This document shows, one piece after another, positions 1-6,101 of a stretch of DNA of 6,101 nucleotides. The notes under the pieces are model-generated. The model saw only the letters and a list, made by a program, of their open reading frames with translations, was not told where the DNA came from and made no database searches. Numbering within the stretch: position 1 is the first letter of the stretch; each line of letters begins with the position of its first letter. The position numbers and the translations under genes are program-made. Source of the stretch: Planctomycetota bacterium (GTDB taxonomy: Bacteria; Planctomycetota; Planctomycetia; Gemmatales; Gemmataceae); NCBI GenBank assembly GCA_018970845.1, contig JAGWVO010000226.1, positions 1-6,101 on the forward strand, read 5' to 3'.

Positions 1-1262
1 AGCAGGTCGGTCGCCAATGTCACGATGATCGTGCCGACGAAGACTGTCAGTTGTTGGGGGCCGATCTTCCATGTCTTGATGAACTCGTTGGGCGAGGCAA
101 GGCGGTAGCCGGTGAAAACCAGCATGGCCGCGAGAGCGGCCATGGGAATCATGTTGATGAGCCCGGGCAAAAGAAGCACGAAGGCCAAAAGGAAAATCCC
201 GTGGAACCGATTGGCGGCGCGGGTTTGGGCACCGTTGTTGATGTTCGCCGATGAGCGGACGATTTCGGAGATCATCGGCAAGCCGCCGAGCATCGCCACG
301 GCGGTGTTGGCGGCGCCGACGGCCATCAAGTCGCGGTTCATGTCGGATTTTCGCCTGAGCGGGTCGAGCAGGTCCACCGCCTTGGCGCTTAGCATCGATT
401 CCAGGCTTCCGATGAGGCAAAAGAGGACGAGATACTCCATGCCAACGGCGGTGGCCAATCCCTCGAAATTAGGGAAGTAAAACGCTTCCCCGGGTTTGGC
501 CAACACATTCGGCACGCTGATGAAGGCCTTTTCGATGGTTCCTCCCTGGTAGGGCCCGGCAACCATCGGCACAAGTAGCGTCATCGGCACCGCCACAAGC
601 AGCACCACCAACTGGGAAGGAATCTTCTTGAGTGGCTTGAACGGCACGAAGAAGAAGGTGAACAAGATCGCAAGGGAGGTCAGCCCGACCACGGCCACCG
701 GTTGCTCGGTCTCCATGATCCGGCCGGGCAACTGGATCAGCAGGTGAAGCGGTTCGACATTCGCCGCCGGCTTGATCCCAAGCATCGGATACGCCTGCTT
801 GGAGATGATGATCAGCCCGATCGAGGCAAGCATTCCATGCACGGCAGCCATTGGAAAAAATTCGATAATTTTTCCGAATCGAAAAAGTCCGAACATGACT
901 TGGATCACACCGGACACAACCCCGACGCCGAGGGATAGCCTGAACGCCTCGATCGCCTGGTCCTTGTCCTTGAGGTCGAGGCCATAATGCTCGGCGAAGC
1001 CGGTGACGGAACCGGCCACGATCACGATGAGGCCTGCCGCGGGGCCCTTGATCGTGAGTTGGGAATCCGTGATGAACGAGCAGAGGATCCCGCCCACAAC
1101 CGCTGTCCAGATCCCGCATATGGGCGGATATCCGCTGGCATTGGCGATCGCCAGGCAAAGAGGCATGGCGATGAGGAAGACAAGGAAACCGGCCAACGCG
1201 TCCTTGATCATGGTGCCCGCGCCTCCTTCCTTGGGAACGGGGGCAACTTCCGCGGAGGTCAT
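1..1262 (-). CDS. SulP-family inorganic anion (probably bicarbonate) transporter, 3' partial
   Basis: The frame opens with ATG at 1262 and stays open to the left edge (420 codons plus two bases), so the C-terminus is outside. The product is a polytopic inner-membrane permease. SulP landmarks are visible: AMPLCLAIANASGYPP (32-47), LTIKGPAAGLIVIV (69-82), the FRFGKIIEFFP segment (127-137), the LIGSLESMLSAKAVD block (283-297), and the GGLPMISEIVRSSANINNGA stretch (326-345), followed by FHGIFLLA and PMAALAAMLVFTGYRLASP (373-391). SulP proteins carry sulfate, bicarbonate, fumarate or other anions. BicA, a Na+-dependent bicarbonate importer, belongs to this family. The position behind dabAB makes bicarbonate the likeliest substrate; this is inference. 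Family proteins often end in a STAS domain, and some are fused to carbonic anhydrase; the missing end decides this. The ATG overlaps the dabB stop as ATGA and has AAGGAG 8 bases upstream. A second in-frame ATG at 1211 (M18) also has a strong GGAGG site. Confidence 0.93.
   Translation of the reverse strand, partial: MTSAEVAPVPKEGGAGTMIKDALAGFLVFLIAMPLCLAIANASGYPPICGIWTAVVGGILCSFITDSQLTIKGPAAGLIVIVAGSVTGFAEHYGLDLKDKDQAIEAFRLSLGVGVVSGVIQVMFGLFRFGKIIEFFPMAAVHGMLASIGLIIISKQAYPMLGIKPAANVEPLHLLIQLPGRIMETEQPVAVVGLTSLAILFTFFFVPFKPLKKIPSQLVVLLVAVPMTLLVPMVAGPYQGGTIEKAFISVPNVLAKPGEAFYFPNFEGLATAVGMEYLVLFCLIGSLESMLSAKAVDLLDPLRRKSDMNRDLMAVGAANTAVAMLGGLPMISEIVRSSANINNGAQTRAANRFHGIFLLAFVLLLPGLINMIPMAALAAMLVFTGYRLASPNEFIKTWKIGPQQLTVFVGTIIVTLATDL
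1222..1230 (-). promoter_or_regulatory. Possible second ribosome binding site inside the SulP gene
   Basis: The minus strand reads GGAAGGAGG, ten bases before an in-frame ATG at 1211 (codon 18). It could direct a start 17 residues shorter, which would still keep all membrane segments. The bases encode KEGG, so the match may be chance. The 1262 start is preferred because of the ATGA overlap. Confidence 0.3.
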
Positions 1263-3433
1263 TTCACGAACTCCTTTTCATTCGCGCTCATAGCTTGAAT
1301 ACCATCAGATGGGTCGATTCCCATGGCAAAATGATGGCTAGCCTCGTGCTCGGGAGTATGGTGGCCGATTCCCAGGCTTTGCACCAATCCCGTGGCGCCC
1401 AGAAGAAGCGAAACGGCCAGAACGGGAATCCATTCCCGGTCGAGCAGGTCGGGGATGGGACCGTCTGACACCAAGCCGCGGGGCGGCCCCCAGCAGCATT
1501 CCATGGTGAGCCGACCCAGGCGAAAGGCCACCGCCGCCCAAAAACCGGCAAGGACAAGGCACATCCATGGCGAAAACGCCGAAGCTGATTCCATCGCCCC
1601 GTCCACCAGCAGGAAGGAAACCCATGGCGGCATTCCGATGAGCGCTCCCATAAGGAGAAGGAATCCGGCATGGAACCGGGGAGCCATCCGGGCGAGGCCC
1701 CCCAACCGGCTCCAATCCACCGGGCCGAGGCGCGCCACGACGGAGGATAAAAGCCAGGTGGCCAGGAGGCCCGTGAAAAGAAGGAAAACCGCTGCCCCCG
1801 TCGCGATGCCATGCCCGTACGACTGCGCCAATAACGCCATGCCGGTGGATCCCTTGAGCGTCGCGGAAAGGGCGTCGGCCAGGTCGTCGGAACCGAGGAC
1901 GCTGATGACCGCGCTCACCGTGATGACAATACCGCCGCCGAACAGCACCGTGGAATTGAAGTCATGGTCGGACGCCATCAGCGCGCCGGTCATGGCGATC
2001 GCGCAGGCGCCCGCGGCACCCGTGAGCATCGGCCGGTTTTCAGCCACATGGAAAGGAGCCAGCGCCATCACCAGAACCATGAGCCCCGAGCCGATCGTCA
2101 GGATCATGCCGACTTGGCTATCGGACAAGGTCCAGGCATATCCAAGAGCCACCAACAGGGGCAAAAGGCTCGACAAGACGCGAACCTTGAAGGGAAACAG
2201 CGCGCGGCAGGCGGCGCGCCCGGCCTGAAGGAGCCGACCGACCATTTCCGAGGGAACCTGGAAGAGTTTCCTGGCCAATATCCACGCGTGAACCGCCATG
2301 GGTGTCGCCGAGACTTTTCCCAGCGGAAGGCCCATCGACTTCCGGTACCACAGCAAATCCATCGGCTGCGACGGGGAACGGATCAATTGGTACCAGCGGA
2401 TCACCGCGTGTCCGGCCACCAGCGGCACCACCCAGGCCCACAGGCCAATACCGATCATCACGACCATCACGCCCACGGTGGACATCGCGCTCCAGGCCAG
2501 GGCCGTCTTGGCATCGGGTTGGACGCGGCTGCGGATTCCCGCGTCGATGGCGGTCAAGCCGCCGCAAACAATGAACATCCACTGCGTGAATGGGGAAGTG
2601 ACCCAAAGGCTGTGAAGTCGGGCCGCCAACAGCAGGCCCACATGAAGTGAAAGACCGCCATAAAACAGGGCGCTTGAAGGCGTGGGCCCCTCCATCGCCC
2701 GGGGGAGCCAGCCGCTGAAGGGGAGTTGCGCGCTCTTCACGAGCACGGCGACGGCAAAGCCGATCGCCGCGACATCGCGCACCTCGGGCGGCAGCAGCGC
2801 CGCGGAACCGTATTCCCCATGCACCTCGTTCGCCAAAATGAGGCCGCAGCCCACCAGCATGCCGGCATCGGCGATGCGGTATTGGCGCAGCACGGCGACG
2901 GCGCCGGAGCACGGCCCCGGCCGCTCATGATAGAAACCGATCAGCAGCAGCGAACTGGCGCCGATGAATTCCCACCATGCCGCCATCTGCACCGGATTGT
3001 CCGCGAATATGGCTCCCAAAATGGATCCCAAGAACAAGAGTGCCGTTGCCATGAACCGCGTGAAGCCGCTCTCGCGGTGAAGGTAGGTGGCCGAGAAACG
3101 GATCGTCGCCAGGCCCATCAGCGTGGCCACCAGGCTCAAAAGCGCGCTGATCCCGTCGTATAGGAATATGTTCCACTCGCTGAACACCTTCCATGGAAGC
3201 GTCAGTTCCATCGGCTTCATGCCGCCGGCCACCCACACGCCCGCCATGGCGGCCACCAGCAGCAGGCAGGCGCCCATCGCGCCTATCGCAAAGCGCGAAA
3301 CCGGCCTTTCCCAATCCTCCGTCGGTTTCAGGAAGGCCATCGACACGGCAAGGAGGAAGCTGGTCGACACGGGAATCCCGATGATCATCGTCACCAGCAG
3401 CGAGGCGATGTCGGGGGAAATTTCAGGAGGCAT
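1259..3433 (-). CDS. dabB: DabB, NuoL/NuoM-like proton-conducting membrane subunit of the DAB complex, extended form
   Basis: This 724-residue polytopic membrane protein belongs to the complex I/Mrp antiporter-like family and is expected to couple cation flow to DabA. The N-terminal module (about 1-355) holds the family landmarks. E155 lies in AAWWEFIGASSLLLIGFY. K233 lies in KSAQLPFSGWLP, followed by the hallmark GPTPSSAL (249-256). K309 lies in QPDAKTALAWSAMSTVG. H342 lies in GHAVIRWYQL, where NuoL has H and K and this protein has R346. A basic, mostly soluble connector follows (about 355-415). Then comes a second hydrophobic region (416-690) whose stretch 516-650 resembles the end of NuoM, including LGGLARMAP at 577-585. 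The tail has five histidines (691-701). It is longer than the roughly 500-560 residues I recall for characterised DabB. The ATG at 3433 has a GGGGAGG site just upstream. The start lies inside dabA and the stop overlaps the SulP start, so translation is probably coupled on both sides. It could loosely be annotated as NADH-quinone oxidoreductase subunit L, but no other complex I gene is near. Confidence 0.93.
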   Translation of the reverse strand: MPPEISPDIASLLVTMIIGIPVSTSFLLAVSMAFLKPTEDWERPVSRFAIGAMGACLLLVAAMAGVWVAGGMKPMELTLPWKVFSEWNIFLYDGISALLSLVATLMGLATIRFSATYLHRESGFTRFMATALLFLGSILGAIFADNPVQMAAWWEFIGASSLLLIGFYHERPGPCSGAVAVLRQYRIADAGMLVGCGLILANEVHGEYGSAALLPPEVRDVAAIGFAVAVLVKSAQLPFSGWLPRAMEGPTPSSALFYGGLSLHVGLLLAARLHSLWVTSPFTQWMFIVCGGLTAIDAGIRSRVQPDAKTALAWSAMSTVGVMVVMIGIGLWAWVVPLVAGHAVIRWYQLIRSPSQPMDLLWYRKSMGLPLGKVSATPMAVHAWILARKLFQVPSEMVGRLLQAGRAACRALFPFKVRVLSSLLPLLVALGYAWTLSDSQVGMILTIGSGLMVLVMALAPFHVAENRPMLTGAAGACAIAMTGALMASDHDFNSTVLFGGGIVITVSAVISVLGSDDLADALSATLKGSTGMALLAQSYGHGIATGAAVFLLFTGLLATWLLSSVVARLGPVDWSRLGGLARMAPRFHAGFLLLMGALIGMPPWVSFLLVDGAMESASAFSPWMCLVLAGFWAAVAFRLGRLTMECCWGPPRGLVSDGPIPDLLDREWIPVLAVSLLLGATGLVQSLGIGHHTPEHEASHHFAMGIDPSDGIQAMSANEKEFVK
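1271..1278 (-). promoter_or_regulatory. Ribosome binding site of the SulP gene
   Basis: The minus strand reads AAAAGGAG, with GGAG eight bases before the ATG at 1262. It lies within the codons for the last residues of dabB (NEKEFVK). Together with the ATGA stop/start overlap it supports the 1262 start and a termination-reinitiation type of coupling. Confidence 0.75.
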
Positions 3434-6101
3434 GGGAGACCTCCCCGCGGGGCGAGGGAACCACCAAGGCCGGGTCCAGGCTCTCCGTCCGGCCGGCGAA
3501 CCATTCCGCCGACCGGGCCACCTCGGCCACGGGCCAACCGGACGATCCCGCTGGCACGAATCCCTTGCCCTCGATATGAATGCTGGCCTCCGCGGAATCG
3601 GGATCGATGCGAATCAGGCGCACCCAGCCGTTTCGAACCATCCTGGCCACCTCCGGCTGGCTTCCGAGAATCGACTCCAAGATTCCGGCTCGGCAAGCCA
3701 CCATCACCTGCAGCCTCAGGGGCTGGTGGATCTCCACGGCCTGTTTTGGCAAGCCGGTGCGAAGGTCGCCCGTGGCGCCTTCCTGCACTCCCAAAAATCC
3801 GACCGGATTGTGGGGCAGCTTGGTGCCGCTTCCGAGGGTGTCGTTGTCCACGCGCGAGAAATAATACTGGAGGTTGATGCCGGATATCACGGGCAGGATG
3901 CCGGGTAGAAGTTTCCCGATGGCGACGCCCTCGGGATCGGCATCCGGCTCATACGAGATCAGGAACGAACGCCGGTCGAGGAACAGGCCCCGGGTCATCG
4001 ACCGGGGACCGTAGAAGGCCATGGCGTTGTTCTGGTGTCCCAACTCGGGCCTGGGTTGCCCGAGGTCGGCCGACCGGCCCTGCACATGGCGCAGCGCCCG
4101 GCCCGCCGCCATGATGCCCTTGGCCGAATGCAGCCTGCGGCACCTTTCCAGCGCGCTGTGCGCCGCAGCCCTGCTTAGCTTGGCCTGGGCCTCGGCCAAC
4201 ATGCCGGTCGCCCAGCGGGGCGCCGTTTCAAGGTCCTCGAAAATCACGGCGTCGTTGCAAGTGTCGTGAAGGCCGCCGACGAACCAAGTATCCGACGGGA
4301 TCCTGATACCCCTTTTCTGGAGTTCCGCCCTGATATCCACCTGATTGAGCAGGCGGGCCATGAGGCGGGCATTTCCCAGCCCGTCGTTTCCACCACAGGC
4401 GCCGCAGTCGTAGGCCGACTTGTGCGGGTTGTTCACGCTGGTTGATCCATGGCCGAGGAACGCCACCACGCGGGAGAACGGCCCCTTCATGTTGATGTTC
4501 ACCATGAGGGCATGAACCCGGTCGGCCTGCTCGGCCGCCGTGAAGGCTCCCTCTCCCGGTTCCAGCGCCATCTCGAAGTCGGTCCTCACGAACGAGCGGA
4601 CGAACCGGGCGATTGAGGTGCGCAGGCGCGCCCCGAGGTGCGGAAGCAGGAATCCCACCACCACCGCCGGATAGGCCAACAGGCCGATCAATCCCACTAA
4701 AAGCGATCCGCTGACACTGTTTCGGCTGGCCGAATCCAGCCGGTGCATCATCCGGCTGAAGCTCTGCTGCTGCTGCAGCCTCATATGCGAGCGAACCTCG
4801 GCGGGCACCTCCCGCACATGGTGCGCCGCCTTCACATGCAGCGGGCACTGGTCCTGGGTGATCACCTGGCCCAGCGGGGTGAACCGGATCGGCAAGCCGA
4901 AGAATCCCGGGCCGCCGAAGGTTTCCGCGTCCGGATACAATTCCTCCACTGCCCGGCGGAACGACTCCTCGCGGTCGTCCAGGCAGGTCATCACCTGGAA
5001 TTCAGGCCTTGCCGCGGGACCCGGGTCGGGGTTGGCCCGCCTGGCGCGGAACCCGGCGAGCACCTTGTTCCGGTACGCCGCCTCGAACGCCTCCTGCCAT
5101 ATCATGCGCCTCTGGTCGCGGGTGAACGATTCAACAGCATGGCACAGGGCGTGGGGGTCCTGGTCCTCCAGCAGCGAAAGGCCCGGGAGGGGACGCGACG
5201 CGATGGCAAAGTACAGGTCCCATGCCTCATCGGGGGCATGCCTGGCCTGGCGTCCCGCCGGATCCAAGGTGATCGTGAGGTCGGACCTCAGGCCGGCTCC
5301 CGAACCGCGCCGATTCCCCGGGCCGCCGAAAGCCTCAAGGCAAAGGTGCTTCTCCAGGAGCAGTTGCACGGCCAGGTAATCCACCAGGCTCACGGGTTGG
5401 TCCGGCTCGGCGCGCTCGTTTGGCTGGCACTCCAGCCGCCACATCATCCCGGCCCAACCCGGATGCGCCATCATGCTGCGCCTCAGGATCGCCCCATGCC
5501 GCGCCTCGTCCGGTTGCTGCCAGAACAGAAGTTCCGAAAGCAGGTCCTCCGCCGAAACCTCGCGGTCGAGCGCTTCCCGGGCTTCCCGGCCCGCGTCCGC
5601 CAGCCAGGCCTGGGTTGTCGGCTGGTCGGCCATGATTCCCAGGGCGAACTTGAGGAACCCCGATTTCCGCGAGGGCATCGACCAGTCGGCCGAGCCCCGG
5701 TCGAGGTACATCGCGCACAGGGGCCCCAGTTCCTGCCTGAGCCTTTGCCAGGGTATTTCCGCCTCGTTGCGGGACAGCAGTTCAATCAGGGGCAAGTCAT
5801 CGGCCGGCGTGGGAGCATGGCCGCCGGAATTCCAAGGAAGCGCCTTGACCCTGTTCCAGACATGAACCGGATCATGCCCCCTCAGTCCGCGCGGCGGCCT
5901 CTCGCCCACCATCCAATCCCGGCTGGCCCGGGCATGCCCGGGAGCGGGGCCCAGCAAAAACAGGCTCACCCACTGAATAGCCGTCCATCCTTGGGGCAAG
6001 GACTCCAGCGAGATTCCCGAACGGTCGATCCCCTCGGCAATGTCGGCATCGCCGATGATGCCCTCCCGGTACAATCCGGCAAATTCATCAAGCTCAAGGT
6101 A
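3423..6101 (-). CDS. dabA: DabA, DUF2309/UPF0753 carbonic-anhydrase-like subunit of the DAB inorganic carbon transporter (5' partial)
   Basis: This is the catalytic subunit of a DAB complex, thought to convert CO2 to bicarbonate on the cytoplasmic face of the membrane when bound to DabB. Residues are numbered from an in-frame TTG at 6074. The zinc-site motif CLDDREES gives C364, D366 and R368. GHGST gives H542, and YDCGAC gives C557. The H-to-C spacing of 15 equals that of Halothiobacillus DabA (H524/C539 as I recall). Other family blocks are the GGLHDTCND motif (600-608), RSFLISYEPD (702-711), GINLQYYFS (732-740), GTKLPHNPVG (750-759) and DLRTGLP (770-776). Residues 455-480 are strongly hydrophobic. 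The reading frame continues without a stop from 6074 to the window edge (YLELDEFAG precedes the TTG). The N-terminal block of long DabA proteins, with an HHNTLHAF-type motif, is missing. The true start is therefore outside, perhaps 70-100 residues upstream (estimate from memory of the family). The gene overlaps dabB by 11 bases. Confidence 0.95.
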   Translation of the reverse strand, partial: YLELDEFAGLYREGIIGDADIAEGIDRSGISLESLPQGWTAIQWVSLFLLGPAPGHARASRDWMVGERPPRGLRGHDPVHVWNRVKALPWNSGGHAPTPADDLPLIELLSRNEAEIPWQRLRQELGPLCAMYLDRGSADWSMPSRKSGFLKFALGIMADQPTTQAWLADAGREAREALDREVSAEDLLSELLFWQQPDEARHGAILRRSMMAHPGWAGMMWRLECQPNERAEPDQPVSLVDYLAVQLLLEKHLCLEAFGGPGNRRGSGAGLRSDLTITLDPAGRQARHAPDEAWDLYFAIASRPLPGLSLLEDQDPHALCHAVESFTRDQRRMIWQEAFEAAYRNKVLAGFRARRANPDPGPAARPEFQVMTCLDDREESFRRAVEELYPDAETFGGPGFFGLPIRFTPLGQVITQDQCPLHVKAAHHVREVPAEVRSHMRLQQQQSFSRMMHRLDSASRNSVSGSLLVGLIGLLAYPAVVVGFLLPHLGARLRTSIARFVRSFVRTDFEMALEPGEGAFTAAEQADRVHALMVNINMKGPFSRVVAFLGHGSTSVNNPHKSAYDCGACGGNDGLGNARLMARLLNQVDIRAELQKRGIRIPSDTWFVGGLHDTCNDAVIFEDLETAPRWATGMLAEAQAKLSRAAAHSALERCRRLHSAKGIMAAGRALRHVQGRSADLGQPRPELGHQNNAMAFYGPRSMTRGLFLDRRSFLISYEPDADPEGVAIGKLLPGILPVISGINLQYYFSRVDNDTLGSGTKLPHNPVGFLGVQEGATGDLRTGLPKQAVEIHQPLRLQVMVACRAGILESILGSQPEVARMVRNGWVRLIRIDPDSAEASIHIEGKGFVPAGSSGWPVAEVARSAEWFAGRTESLDPALVVPSPRGEVSHAS
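3439..3446 (-). promoter_or_regulatory. Ribosome binding site of dabB
   Basis: On the minus strand the bases read GGGGAGGT, with GGAGG six bases before the ATG at 3433. The site lies inside the last codons of dabA, whose TGA (3425-3423) falls 8 bases after the first base of the dabB start. This fixes the dabB start and suggests that ribosomes ending dabA help to start dabB. Confidence 0.8.

Noticed and set aside
112..480. Plus-strand open frame of 122 codons at the left end
   Set aside because: It is antisense to the SulP reading frame, which is continuous from 1262 to the edge with clear SulP motifs.
853..875. AT-rich inverted repeat (GGAAAAAATT, loop CGAT, AATTTTTCC) that might be a hairpin or terminator
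   Set aside because: It lies inside the SulP gene and encodes the conserved GKIIEFFP segment. The stem is AT-rich, without the GC stem and U-tract of an intrinsic terminator, so coding need explains it.
1392..2228. Long plus-strand open frame of 278 codons opposite dabB
   Set aside because: It runs antisense to a well-supported membrane protein gene. Its translation is rich in Arg, Pro and Ala with no hydrophobic pattern or recognisable motif, as expected for a shadow frame in GC-rich DNA.
2118..2912. Minus-strand open frame of 264 codons within dabB
   Set aside because: It is an alternative frame of dabB; the translation is arginine-rich low-complexity sequence, while the dabB frame carries the conserved motifs.
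1259..3433. Annotation as NADH-quinone oxidoreductase subunit L of respiratory complex I
   Set aside because: No other nuo gene is adjacent, ion-path residues differ, and the partner gene is DUF2309, so DabB is the better reading.
3087..3908. Plus-strand open frame of 273 codons spanning the dabA/dabB junction
   Set aside because: It is antisense to both genes and crosses their boundary. Its translation shows no family features, and the minus-strand genes explain the whole interval.

Overview
The window is filled by three genes, all read on the minus strand (right to left). They form one tightly packed operon for inorganic carbon uptake. There is no intergenic space: neighbouring genes overlap by 11 and 4 bases. 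The order of transcription is dabA (3423-6101, 5' end outside the window), dabB (1259-3433), then a SulP-family anion/bicarbonate transporter gene (1-1262, 3' end outside the window).

The first two genes encode the two halves of a DAB-type (DabA/DabB, also called MpsB/MpsA) CO2-trapping complex. DabA (DUF2309/UPF0753) carries a beta-carbonic-anhydrase-like zinc site: C364, D366, R368, H542 and C557, counted from an in-frame TTG at 6074. DabB is a membrane protein related to the proton-conducting NuoL/NuoM subunits of complex I. In characterised DAB systems the pair hydrates CO2 to bicarbonate in the cytoplasm, driven by a cation gradient. The third gene encodes a SulP permease, a family that includes the cyanobacterial bicarbonate importer BicA. 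Together the operon would take up both forms of inorganic carbon: CO2 through DabAB and, by inference, HCO3- through SulP.

The most interesting features are (1) the translational coupling of a SulP permease to dabAB and (2) the unusual 724-residue DabB. Its C-terminal half looks like a second, degenerate NuoM-like module in which the usual ion-path lysine is lost, and it ends in a histidine-rich tail.

The organism cannot be named. The DNA is GC-rich (by eye about 60% or a little more), the ribosome binding sites are good GGAG types, and the DabA is the long form. This would fit a GC-rich Gram-negative such as a planctomycete, verrucomicrobium or proteobacterium, but that is a weak guess. No RuBisCO, carboxysome, regulator or stand-alone carbonic anhydrase gene is visible, so the window does not show whether the carbon feeds autotrophy or anaplerotic carboxylation. 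No tRNA, rRNA, CRISPR, insertion sequence, promoter or terminator was found. Promoter and terminator must lie beyond the right and left edges.
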